Shown here: piece by piece, positions 45,013-53,288 of the stretch
Numbering within the stretch: the stretch's first letter is position 1
Layout of the letters: every line of letters starts with the position of its first letter
Assembly (NCBI GenBank): GCA_002299555.1
Contig: DBOL01000107.1
Location: forward strand, 1-64,000
Length of the DNA: 64,000 nucleotides
Origin: Candidatus Aminicenantes bacterium UBA647
GTDB lineage: Bacteria; Acidobacteriota; Aminicenantia; UBA2199
Direction: 5' to 3'
The notes under the pieces: model-generated
What the model was told of the DNA's origin: nothing
The model's database searches: none
The model's input: the letters and a program-made list of their open reading frames with translations, nothing else
Position numbers and translations under genes: made by a program

Positions 45013-45120
45013 CGTGGGTTTGAACGATTCGCCTTAAAGCGAATCCTCATGAACTGAGCAAAGCGAAGGAACCGAAGGCATCCGAGTGATGAATGAGGAT
45101 GTAATCCCACCCTCTCCGTT
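45013..45120. repeat. Broken partial copy of the tRNA-Ser 3' end with a 78-bp hairpin insert
   Basis: CGTGGGTTTGAA (45013-45024) matches the tRNA-Ser T-arm start with one mismatch, and AATCCCACCCTCTCCGTT (45103-45120) matches its remaining 3' end exactly. Between them lies a 78-base segment with a dyad GATTCGC-N6-GCGAATC (45026-45045) and distant complementary ends ATCCTCAT (45043-45050) and ATGAGGAT (45093-45100). A shared AA at the junctions could be a 2-bp target duplication. The remaining gap, 45121-45283, contains no further feature that I can name; the start of cheR lacks an obvious promoter. Confidence 0.7.
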
Positions 45121-45283
45121 CTGCTTCGCCAAAAGTAAACCAATGTGGGTATAGTTTATTTGACATTAATATTTTATCCCTTTAAAATTTAATTAATAAG
45201 AAGAAGGGGCTTTAATAAGAAGGGTTCTCACAATGTTTACGAGTAATTATTTCTGTTTTTGAGATCTTAATTGAGAATGCTAA

Positions 45284-46153
45284 ATGAACAAAAACATTGA
45301 ATCGTCTTTGATCTTTCAAGATCATACAACTGATAAGACCATAGAGCAGATCCTGAATTTTCTTCATGAACAGAGAGGATTTGATTTCAGCGGAAACAGG
45401 GCTTCAATGGTAAAAAGGAGGATCGCAAAACGTATCTCAGCAGTTCAGGTGATCGATCCAAAAGAATATCTGAAATACATTCAGAAAGATCTGTCAGAGT
45501 TGGATGAGCTTATCAATGTCCTTACTATCAGTGTAAGTAGTTTTTTCCGGGATCCGATCCTGTTCGAATCTCATTCAAGCTGGCTGGATGATATCATATT
45601 AAGGAAACAAACATCTCAGGAAAAGGATATCCGAATCTGGTCAGCAGGATGTTCTACAGGTGAAGAACCATATTCTGTTGCAATTTTACTCAATGAGCAA
45701 TTGCAGAATGAGACAATTTCTTCCGATTTTCATATTTTTGCAACTGATATTGACAGAGAAGCATTGAGGAGTGGTGAAGAAGGTGTTTACTCTCTTGGAG
45801 ATGTCCAAAATGTAAAACTCGGATTATTAGGGAAGTATTTTTCAGTGGAAAAAAACATTTACCGGATAAATGAACAAATTAAAGAGAAAGTTTCCTTCTC
45901 TTTTTTTGACCTGCTGCATAAGAGGAGTTTTTCCCCTGCAGAAAGTATTTTCGGAGGCTTTGATATAGTATTGTGCCGAAATGTATTGATCTATTTTAAT
46001 TTTGATTTTCAGAAAATTATTTTTAAAAAATTATATCGCTCTTTGAACTCAGGAGGGTGCCTGATACTTGGCGAATCTGAAACAGCGGTCGAAAAATATA
46101 AAAGTAAATTTAATAAGGTTAACAATTGCTGCAAAATTTACAGGAAAAAATAA
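45284..46153 (+). CDS. CheR-type protein-glutamate methyltransferase
   Basis: A 289-aa cytoplasmic methyltransferase that uses S-adenosylmethionine to methylate glutamates, classically on chemoreceptors. The N-terminal helical domain (about 15-85) has FDFSGNRASMVKRRIAKRI, then LTISVSSFFRDPILF. The SAM site is IRIWSAGCSTGEEPYSVAI, followed by IFATDIDREAL and FDIVLCRNVLIYF. No CheB methylesterase or chemoreceptor is present in the window. Only a weak GAGA lies upstream of the ATG. The next gene starts one base after its stop, so it leads a coupled signalling operon with PAS, hybrid kinase and receiver proteins. Confidence 0.92.
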   Translation: MNKNIESSLIFQDHTTDKTIEQILNFLHEQRGFDFSGNRASMVKRRIAKRISAVQVIDPKEYLKYIQKDLSELDELINVLTISVSSFFRDPILFESHSSWLDDIILRKQTSQEKDIRIWSAGCSTGEEPYSVAILLNEQLQNETISSDFHIFATDIDREALRSGEEGVYSLGDVQNVKLGLLGKYFSVEKNIYRINEQIKEKVSFSFFDLLHKRSFSPAESIFGGFDIVLCRNVLIYFNFDFQKIIFKKLYRSLNSGGCLILGESETAVEKYKSKFNKVNNCCKIYRKK

Positions 46154-46154
46154 A

Positions 46155-47201
46155 ATGAAAAATTCTGAAAAAACAAAAGAACAGCTTATAACAGAGATAA
46201 AACAATTGGAATCTAAAGTTATAAAACTGGAAGAATCAAAAAATAAACATAAAATGACAGAAGAAACTGCGGAAGAGAGTGAACAGAAATTCAAGAACAT
46301 GGTAATGAATCTAATGGAGGGTTTTTATAGTGTAACATTGGATGGGAAACTTTTGGAATACAACAATGAATTCGTTAATATATTAGGACTTGATCCGGAA
46401 AAGGATTACATCGGATTAAAGGTGCCAGATTTCTGGCAGGATCCGTCAGATAGAAAAGTCTACCTGGATAAATTTTTAAAGAATGGAATTGTAAAGAACT
46501 ACATAATTAATGCCAAAAAATCAAATGGAGATAAGATCTTAACAATGGCGAATGCCCGTCTGATAAAAGATAAGAGAGGGGAACCATTAAGAATTGAAGG
46601 GACTTTCCTGGACGTCACTGAGCGTAAAAAATCAGAGGAAAAAATACGTGCTGCTGAAAAATCTGCAAAAATAAATGAAGAATACTACAGAAACATCATT
46701 AACAAAATGGGTGATCCTGTTTTTGTTAAGGACAACCAAAGCCGGTTTCTTCTGGTTAATGATGCTTTTTGCAAAATGTTAGGCTTAACCAGAAATGACA
46801 TAATCAACAAAACACTAGCCGAACATTTATCTCCGGAAGAAATGAAACACTTTTTGAAAGTTGACGAGCAAGTGCTAATTGACGGAAAAGATAATGTAAT
46901 TGAGGAGCCACTTACTACAGGAAATAACAAAACACTAACAATTTCAACAAGAAAGACAAGGTTTATAGATGACAATGACAAAAGATTTCTAGTTGGTGTA
47001 ATTCGGGATGTTACCGAACGCAAGCAAGCGGAAGAGGAGCTTGCAAAACACAGGGATAAGCTGGAAGAGCTTGTGAAAGAAAGGACGGCGAAACTTGAAG
47101 AAAAGAATAAAGAACTCGATACGACATTAAAAGTATTTGTAGGAAGAGAACTCAAGATCAAAGAATTAGAAACTAAGATCAATGCCATGCGAGGTGAATA
47201 G
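46155..47201 (+). CDS. Two-PAS coiled-coil protein without a kinase domain
   Basis: A 348-aa soluble protein. A coiled coil (residues 1-45) is followed by two PAS/PAC units (about 45-160, EQKFKNMVMNLMEGFYSV to LDVTERKKSEE; and about 178-295, EYYRNIINKMGDPVFVKDN to RDVTERKQAEE). It ends in a coiled-coil tail KNKELDTTLKVFVGRELKIKELE. No histidine kinase, cyclase or HTH domain is present, so it is a sensor or scaffold. The ATG comes one base after the cheR stop and has no ribosome site; translation is probably coupled. The tail closely resembles the end of the receiver protein at 50693, suggesting that the two bind each other or a shared partner. An upstream ORF extension in cheR's 3' end is rejected. 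Confidence 0.85.
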   Translation: MKNSEKTKEQLITEIKQLESKVIKLEESKNKHKMTEETAEESEQKFKNMVMNLMEGFYSVTLDGKLLEYNNEFVNILGLDPEKDYIGLKVPDFWQDPSDRKVYLDKFLKNGIVKNYIINAKKSNGDKILTMANARLIKDKRGEPLRIEGTFLDVTERKKSEEKIRAAEKSAKINEEYYRNIINKMGDPVFVKDNQSRFLLVNDAFCKMLGLTRNDIINKTLAEHLSPEEMKHFLKVDEQVLIDGKDNVIEEPLTTGNNKTLTISTRKTRFIDDNDKRFLVGVIRDVTERKQAEEELAKHRDKLEELVKERTAKLEEKNKELDTTLKVFVGRELKIKELETKINAMRGE

Positions 47202-47249
47202 GGTGAAATACAATTTAAATAAATTCAAATACAAGAAGGAGACAGGATC

Positions 47250-50200
47250 ATGAACTGGTTTCGATTTAAAAGTATCCGGACAAAAATGACATTCTGGTTT
47301 TTCGTCATTGCATCAATACCATTAATAATCATATCGTTCACTTCTTATTCCCAGAGGGTTAATACAATAGAATTACAAACCTTTGAAAAACTTTCGGCAA
47401 TTCGTGATCTCAAAGTTGAACAAGTTAAGGCCTGGGTAACTGAGAGGATAGGTGATACACAAACAATGTCAGGAGATTTCGAGATCCGGGGACTCAAATA
47501 TTCATTAAATAAAAGATCAAGATCTCCTGAAGATAAGAAAAAAATAGAGATTGCCACACAACTTTTGAAGAGAAACTTGAAGAATTTCTCTGATTATGAA
47601 GAAATATTTATTGTAGGAGTTGAATCCGGAACAGTTGAGATATCAACAAACCGGGTTTCTATAGGAAAAAATAAATCCCGGGATCTGTATTATACAACTC
47701 CACTTCAAACCGGAGAAGTATTCATAAAAGATATATATCGTTCAGTAACCGCTTCCCGCCCTCAAATGACGATCTCTATTCCGGTTTTCTCTCTGGAACA
47801 TGAATCCGATATTATAGGGATCCTTGTAGTCCGGATCGATCTTTCCAATTCACTTTATAAGTTATTACTTAACAGGGTCGGCCTGGGTGAGACCGGCGAG
47901 ACATTGATCGTAAACAAAGATATTCTGGCATTGAACCAACTCCGTTGGTATGATAATGCCCCGCTGAATCTTCATATATCGGCAATACCTGCTATAAATG
48001 CATCACAGGGGAAAACAGGCGTTATCAATTCAAATGATTACAGAGATATAATGGTCTTGGCAGCCTACACTTTCATCCCGGAAACAGGCTGGGGATTTGT
48101 TTGCAAGCAGGATCTGTATGAATTAAATGAACCTATACGAGGAATGATCAGGGATTATATAATTACAGCTGTTATTTCATTTCTTATTTTATTTTTAATT
48201 TCACTCTTTGTCAGTGGGACCATATCAAAACCGATTTTAGAAGCAAAAAAAGTAACTTCAGGAATTATAGCTGGAGATCTTTCCCTTAGAAATGTTATCT
48301 CCAGTAGTGATGAAATTGGCTCATTAGCATCTGCAATAAACGAAATGACTGAAACGATAGAATCACGGATCAATATTCAGGACGAGGTTGGAAAGATTAA
48401 CACTTTAATGGTCGGTCTTTCCTATATGAAGGAATTTGCTTCAGGACTGCTCGAACACTTAATGGGAACCACAAAAGCTAATATAGGGACATTTTATATT
48501 TTGAATGAGGTGACCTCTGAATATGAACATTTTGTTTCCGTTGGAGCAAGCAAAAAATTATTTAATCCCTTTAATGCTGATGAACCGGAAGGTGAATTCG
48601 GTTATCCGATCACATATAAACAAATTTCGTATCTCCGGGATATTCCCGAAGAATCTATCTTCAAATTTCCTACAATAGCCGGGGACATAAAACCAAAAGA
48701 GATAATAACCATCCCGATATTGATTGAGGATCAGGTCATTGCTCTAATCTCTCTTGCAAATATCCATAGATTCGATAAAATCAGTTATGATATTCTGAAA
48801 GAATCATGGATGAATATCAATTCATCTTATTCAAGTATACTTGTAAATCAAAGGACACAGATCCTGGCAGAAAATCTATCAAGGACCAACCAGCAGCTTG
48901 AAGCTCAGGCGGAAGAATTACAGGAGCAGACTGAGGAGATGCAGTCTCAAGCAGAAGAGTTGCATATAACTACTAAAGAATTACATGAACAAAATCTGGA
49001 ACTTGATATGCAGAAAAATGAGGTCGAGGAAGCAAACAGGTTAAAGAGTCAATTTCTCTCAAATATGAGTCATGAATTGAGGACCCCCCTTAATTCGATC
49101 ATGGCCCTTTCGCACGTACTGATCCAGCAGGCAGGAGAAAAATTGAGCGAAGAGGAAAATAGTTACCTTGAGATTGTTGAGCGTAACGGCAAGATACTCT
49201 TAACTCTTATTAATGATATTCTCGATCTGTCAAAGATCGAAGCGGGAAAGATAGATATAAAACCGGCCTTTATTTCTCTTAGAGAGCTCCTGGAAAGTGA
49301 CATAGAAAATTTATCTCCTCTAGCAGAGAAAAAAGATCTGACCATAAATCTTCTTATCCCGGATGACTTGCCGGAAGTTGAGACTGATAGAGACAAATAT
49401 TCTCAGGTATTACTGAATATTATCGGTAATTCAATTAAATTTACAGAAAAAGGTGAAGTGAATATTAGAGCAAGCCATGATCCTTTATACGTTTATATCG
49501 ATATAGAAGATACTGGAATAGGTATTTCAGAAGAGAATCTTCAAATTATATTTGAAGAATTCAGGCAGGTTGACGGATCTTCAAAAAGGAATTATGAAGG
49601 GACAGGATTGGGTCTTGCAATTTCCTCAAAATTGATGAAATTACTTGGCGGAACAATTTCTGTAAAAAGTGAGGCTGGAAAAGGTTCCATATTCACTTTA
49701 GCATTACCGATAAAGTGGCAGGGTGAATCAATGGCCGGGAAAGGAGACTCGTTATTGACCTATGATGATCCTGATAAAACAGGAAATATCTCCGGATCCG
49801 TAAAAGATTTCAGAGAAATATCCGGTCAACGCATTCTGATTGTTGAAGACAATGAGATTGCGATCCTTCAAGTAAAGAAAATGCTGGAAAGTGAAGGATA
49901 TCTGGTCGATGTTGCAGTCGGAGGAGCACAGGCACTAGAGTATATGGAACACTCAATTCCGGACGGAATAATTATGGATCTGATGATGCCGGGGATAGAT
50001 GGATTTGAAGTGCTGGAAAAGATCAGAAGCAAAAAGAGCACAAAAAATATACCTGTTTTGATACTCACGGCCAAAGATCTCAACAAGAAAGATCTGGCAA
50101 AACTAAGTTCAAATAATATTCATCACCTGATCAATAAAGGCGATGTGGATAGAGATGAGTTCCTATCGAAAATAGCGATAATGCTGAATATAAATGATAA

Positions 50201-50651
50201 AAGAGCAGATAAAACTGAAAAAAAAGTAAATAAAGTTAAAAATGTTGTCACAAAAGGAAGAAGCAATATGATCATTTCTAAAACTCCGGGACTGCCAACA
50301 ATCCTGATCATTGAAGACAATCCTGACAATATGGTAACTATCAATGCAATTTTGAAAAACAATTACAATACTCTGGAAGCTTATGATGGGGAAGAGGGAT
50401 TAGTTCTTGTCAATTCTCAAAACCCTGACCTTATATTACTGGATATATCATTGCCGGGAATGGATGGTATAGAAGTTTTGAGTTCATTAAAGAGTTCTGT
50501 GGAAACTTCAGGGATCCCGGTTATCGCAATAACAGCACGTGTTATGCAGGAAGATCTGGAATTATTATCCGAGTCAGGGTTTAATGATTTTATTTCAAAA
50601 CCGGTAGATCCGGATGAAGTTTTAAAAAAGCTGAAAATATGGATAAAATAA
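47250..50651 (+). CDS. Large hybrid sensor kinase: Cache-HAMP-GAF-HisKA-HATPase-REC-REC
   Basis: An 1133-aa membrane kinase. Helices at about 13-33 and 305-325 flank a periplasmic Cache-like sensor. HAMP (about 325-380, SGTISKPILEAKKVTSGI), a GAF-like domain (about 385-535) and a Glu/Gln-rich coiled coil (540-600) follow. The phospho-accepting His is in SNMSHELRTPLNS (about 607). ATPase boxes are NIIGNSIKFTEKG, IEDTGIGISEE and GTGLGLAISSKLM. Receiver 1 (about 857-975) has VEDNE and MDLMMPG; receiver 2 (about 1014-1130) has IEDNPDN and LDISLPGMDG. GGAG or AGGATC precedes the ATG. It follows the PAS gene by 48 bases and precedes a lone receiver gene, so a multi-step phosphorelay is likely. Confidence 0.93.
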   Translation: MNWFRFKSIRTKMTFWFFVIASIPLIIISFTSYSQRVNTIELQTFEKLSAIRDLKVEQVKAWVTERIGDTQTMSGDFEIRGLKYSLNKRSRSPEDKKKIEIATQLLKRNLKNFSDYEEIFIVGVESGTVEISTNRVSIGKNKSRDLYYTTPLQTGEVFIKDIYRSVTASRPQMTISIPVFSLEHESDIIGILVVRIDLSNSLYKLLLNRVGLGETGETLIVNKDILALNQLRWYDNAPLNLHISAIPAINASQGKTGVINSNDYRDIMVLAAYTFIPETGWGFVCKQDLYELNEPIRGMIRDYIITAVISFLILFLISLFVSGTISKPILEAKKVTSGIIAGDLSLRNVISSSDEIGSLASAINEMTETIESRINIQDEVGKINTLMVGLSYMKEFASGLLEHLMGTTKANIGTFYILNEVTSEYEHFVSVGASKKLFNPFNADEPEGEFGYPITYKQISYLRDIPEESIFKFPTIAGDIKPKEIITIPILIEDQVIALISLANIHRFDKISYDILKESWMNINSSYSSILVNQRTQILAENLSRTNQQLEAQAEELQEQTEEMQSQAEELHITTKELHEQNLELDMQKNEVEEANRLKSQFLSNMSHELRTPLNSIMALSHVLIQQAGEKLSEEENSYLEIVERNGKILLTLINDILDLSKIEAGKIDIKPAFISLRELLESDIENLSPLAEKKDLTINLLIPDDLPEVETDRDKYSQVLLNIIGNSIKFTEKGEVNIRASHDPLYVYIDIEDTGIGISEENLQIIFEEFRQVDGSSKRNYEGTGLGLAISSKLMKLLGGTISVKSEAGKGSIFTLALPIKWQGESMAGKGDSLLTYDDPDKTGNISGSVKDFREISGQRILIVEDNEIAILQVKKMLESEGYLVDVAVGGAQALEYMEHSIPDGIIMDLMMPGIDGFEVLEKIRSKKSTKNIPVLILTAKDLNKKDLAKLSSNNIHHLINKGDVDRDEFLSKIAIMLNINDKRADKTEKKVNKVKNVVTKGRSNMIISKTPGLPTILIIEDNPDNMVTINAILKNNYNTLEAYDGEEGLVLVNSQNPDLILLDISLPGMDGIEVLSSLKSSVETSGIPVIAITARVMQEDLELLSESGFNDFISKPVDPDEVLKKLKIWIK

Positions 50652-50692
50652 AAAAGAAAATATGAATATCGATGAGCTTACAAGGAGGCTAG

Positions 50693-51229
50693 ATGAGTAA
50701 AATCTTAATAATTGATGACATTAAGGATAACCTTATTTCTATTAAAGCATTGCTATTGAACTTGAGACCCGAAACAGAGGTACTTACAGCTCAATCGGGG
50801 ACTGCAGGGATCGAGATAGCAAAAAAAGAGAGCCCCGATACTATCCTTCTCGATATTATAATGCCGAAGATGGATGGCTATGAAGTTTGTAAGTTACTCA
50901 AAGAGGATGAAGTTACTGCAAATATTCCGGTAATAATGCTAACTGCCGTTAACACCGATATACAGAGCAAGATAAAAGGGTTGGAAGTAGGTGCAGATGC
51001 CTTTTTCTCGAAACCCATGGACCCTGAAGAACTTTCCGCCCAGATCAGTGTTATGCTGAGAATTAAGAAAGCTGAGGACAAACTCAGACACGATAAAAAA
51101 GAACTCGAGGTGAAGAATAAAGATCTGGAACGTTTCTTTAACGCAACAATAGAACGGGAATTCAGGATCAAAGAGTTAAATGATCAAATAGATGTATTAA
51201 ATGCTAAGATCAAAGAATTGGAGAAATAG
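50693..51229 (+). CDS. Receiver-domain protein with coiled-coil tail
   Basis: A 178-aa protein. Residues 1-120 are a receiver domain with acidic IIDD, the phospho-Asp in ILLDIIMPKMDG (about 53) and the Lys in FFSKPMDPEE. The rest is a charged coiled coil (KKAEDKLRHDKKELEVKNKDLERFF, then IEREFRIKELNDQIDVLNAKIKELEK). It has no DNA-binding or enzymatic output. AAGGAGG four bases before the ATG. It probably takes phosphate from the hybrid kinase upstream and passes a conformational signal through the coiled coil. A short dyad (51231-51246) just after the stop may be a weak terminator. Confidence 0.9.
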   Translation: MSKILIIDDIKDNLISIKALLLNLRPETEVLTAQSGTAGIEIAKKESPDTILLDIIMPKMDGYEVCKLLKEDEVTANIPVIMLTAVNTDIQSKIKGLEVGADAFFSKPMDPEELSAQISVMLRIKKAEDKLRHDKKELEVKNKDLERFFNATIEREFRIKELNDQIDVLNAKIKELEK

Positions 51230-51388
51230 TTAAGATTCAAATCTTAGTTTTATGACCTGCCCCCCGAAACCACTGGCCAGGAATACAAGAAGCAAAGAAA
51301 AAATAGTCAATGACTTTTTGACCATTATATAAATTAGTACGAAATAATAGATCATTTGCTTTTCTTCAAAAGGAAATCAAAATAGAAA

Positions 51389-51417
51389 TTGACTAATTCT
51401 CCTGTTTTTCTTAATAT
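51389..51417 (+). promoter_or_regulatory. Candidate promoter of the rdhA operon
   Basis: TTGACT (51389-51394), a 17-base spacer and TAATAT (51412-51417); a TATAAT at 51415-51420 overlaps with a 20-base spacer. The leader to the ATG at 51516 would be about 90 bases and contains a dyad TTTTTAT-N5-ATAAAAA (51451-51469). Confidence 0.45.
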
Positions 51418-51515
51418 AATATATGTCTTGTTGGAATCACTTTTTTTGTTTTTTTATCAATAATAAAAAGATTTGTTACCAGTTAATCTTAAATTTCGAA
51501 CAATAGGAGACAGTT

Positions 51516-52931
51516 ATGGACAGAAGGAAGTTCTTGAAGGCGTCAGGTGTAGCAGGTGCTGTCGTTGGAGGTGCCGGTTTAGGGTTTTTCGGATACGAAG
51601 CAGGGAGAGACCCGGACAGCTATACAGGATGGAAAAACCGTGAAGGTGGATTCCAAACTTTCAACAGGATCAAATGGGCCGTTGATAAACCGACATATGA
51701 AAAATTGGGGCCTTCCCGAAGAGTTGATGCAAGGACCGAAGTCGTATTTTCAAGAATGGGCCCGTTATTCAGGAACTGGAAAGAAGAGGAAGGGACAAAA
51801 AGCCTCCCGGAATATCTGAAGAAATATTATGATGCAAACCCTGAAATTCTTGAACTTGACCTTAAAGTGAAAAATGAATTATTCCCGAAATTACGAAAGG
51901 ACAGGGACAAGTACGGTGATAAGTTCATTCTTGCTGAAGCGTGGTCGGATGCAATGGGCGCTGTATGGCCTGAACATTCAAAAGAACCTCCTGAGATAGC
52001 TGACTTCCCCGAGAGAAAAGACAGGAAACAATTGAAAATGAAAAGTCCGGAAAAAACGTCAAAATTGATAAAAAAGATAGCACACCAGTTTGGTTCCACT
52101 CTTGTCGGAATAACAAAATTGAATCCCGACTGGGTCTATTCTCATCCGATGAGAAGGAGAGGGCTGGATACAGATAAACCTTTTGAAGTTCCTAAGCACT
52201 GGCAGTATGCGATCGTTGTCGGTGTTCCGATGTCCTGGGATCCGATGTTTGCAAACCCGAACTACGGGACATCCCATGATGCATATGCCATATCAAGGAT
52301 AATTTCGGTCCGCCTCTCCACTTTCATTAAACAATTAGGATATGCCGCCAGGCCCCACACACCGGGAACAGAATATGATCTTATGGTCCCGCCCATATTA
52401 GTTGATGCAGGGATCGGGGAACAGGGCAGACACTCAATTGTAGTAACTCCTGAACTTGGCAGTAATTTCAGACCTGCAATTATTACAACGAACATCCCTT
52501 TAAAGCCTGACAAGCCTATTGATTTCGGAGTACAGGATTTTTGTAAAAGCTGCAAAGTATGTGCTGAACAATGCCCGAGCGGATCTATTACAAAAGGTGA
52601 CAAAGTGGAGATCAGAGGATATAAAAGATATCCTTTCAGCCCTGCAAGCTGTCACAATTTCTGGTACTCAAAACTGGGCAATATGGGTTGCAGAATATGT
52701 ATTTCGGTCTGCCCGTATACCCGGAAAGCAAACTGGGTTCACAAAGCTGCATTTAATGTTTCGGCCTATGACCCAACCGGTCTGGCCGATAAAGCTCTGA
52801 CAGCAATGCAGAAGATATTTTATCCCGGACCAGATCCACAGGACTATTTTATACCTTCCCTGGGCGGGAAGAATGCATCTTACAGAAAGCCGCCATGGTG
52901 GCTCAAAACTGAAGACTTTATAGATCTTTGA
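51516..52931 (+). CDS. rdhA: Reductive dehalogenase catalytic subunit RdhA
   Basis: A 471-aa Tat-exported corrinoid Fe-S protein that would reductively remove halogen from organohalides at the outer face of the inner membrane. The Tat motif RRKFLK is at residues 3-8. FSRMGP and the mid-region VGITKLNPDWVYSH match the family. HDAYAISRII holds the likely proton-donating Tyr, and VDAGIGEQGRHSIVVTPELG matches the GELGR block. Two 4Fe-4S motifs are intact: C343-x2-C-x2-C-x3-C353-P and C379-x12-C392-x2-C-x3-C399-P. AGGAG five to seven bases before the ATG. It is followed by the rdhB anchor 11 bases on. The substrate is unknown, and dehalogenation of a natural halogenated compound is as likely as respiration on pollutants. 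Confidence 0.92.
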   Translation: MDRRKFLKASGVAGAVVGGAGLGFFGYEAGRDPDSYTGWKNREGGFQTFNRIKWAVDKPTYEKLGPSRRVDARTEVVFSRMGPLFRNWKEEEGTKSLPEYLKKYYDANPEILELDLKVKNELFPKLRKDRDKYGDKFILAEAWSDAMGAVWPEHSKEPPEIADFPERKDRKQLKMKSPEKTSKLIKKIAHQFGSTLVGITKLNPDWVYSHPMRRRGLDTDKPFEVPKHWQYAIVVGVPMSWDPMFANPNYGTSHDAYAISRIISVRLSTFIKQLGYAARPHTPGTEYDLMVPPILVDAGIGEQGRHSIVVTPELGSNFRPAIITTNIPLKPDKPIDFGVQDFCKSCKVCAEQCPSGSITKGDKVEIRGYKRYPFSPASCHNFWYSKLGNMGCRICISVCPYTRKANWVHKAAFNVSAYDPTGLADKALTAMQKIFYPGPDPQDYFIPSLGGKNASYRKPPWWLKTEDFIDL

Positions 52932-52942
52932 GGAGGTATTCC

Positions 52943-53230
52943 ATGTCATTTTTTACAAGCGGTTTATTCTGGTTTATTCAGGGTATTTTAACAACGGTTA
53001 TAATAATGGCTTTCAGAGCCTGGATGGAAGACCGGAATGTAATAATGTTCTGGTGGAAGTGGTTCCTGTTCGGAATATGGATCATCCTGGCTGGATTCAC
53101 TATCGCATTCATATTTACCAGTCTCGGTGAAGGAGAATCCGTTGCAGCTATAAAAGGGGGAATTATATTCTCTCTTATTACAACCATCTCAGGTGTCGGT
53201 ATATGGAGATTGATAAACAAAAAGAATTAA
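52943..53230 (+). CDS. rdhB: RdhB-like membrane anchor of the reductive dehalogenase
   Basis: A 95-aa membrane protein with three predicted helices (about 4-22, 34-53 and 68-88). The loop FTIAFIFTSLGEGESVAA after helix 2 carries the EGE-type acidic motif typical of RdhB, preceded by the WWKWFLFGIW helix. Its known role is to hold RdhA on the periplasmic side of the membrane. GAGGAGG lies about six bases before the ATG at 52943, 11 bases after the rdhA stop. A start five codons earlier would begin inside the ribosome site and is rejected. The pairing with rdhA strongly supports the call despite the short length. Confidence 0.85.
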   Translation: MSFFTSGLFWFIQGILTTVIIMAFRAWMEDRNVIMFWWKWFLFGIWIILAGFTIAFIFTSLGEGESVAAIKGGIIFSLITTISGVGIWRLINKKN

Positions 53231-53288
53231 TATTATATATTAATATATTGAAGGAAGAATTCAACTTAGAACAGAAGAGGAGAGAGAA

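Noticed and set aside
45013..45120. A third tRNA gene after tRNA-Ser
   Set aside because: Only T-arm and 3' acceptor pieces are present; there is no D-arm, anticodon stem or 5' acceptor strand.
51253..51284. Possible cobalamin riboswitch (GACCTGCC and CCACTGG) upstream of rdhA
   Set aside because: Only fragments of the B12 box occur, in the wrong order and without the AGYCAGGA half. The corrinoid link to rdhA made it tempting, but the structure is not there.
51515..51516. Dehalobox (TTAAT-N4-ATTAA) upstream of rdhA for CprK-type control
   Set aside because: I scanned 51230-51515 and found TTAAT half sites but no properly spaced second half.
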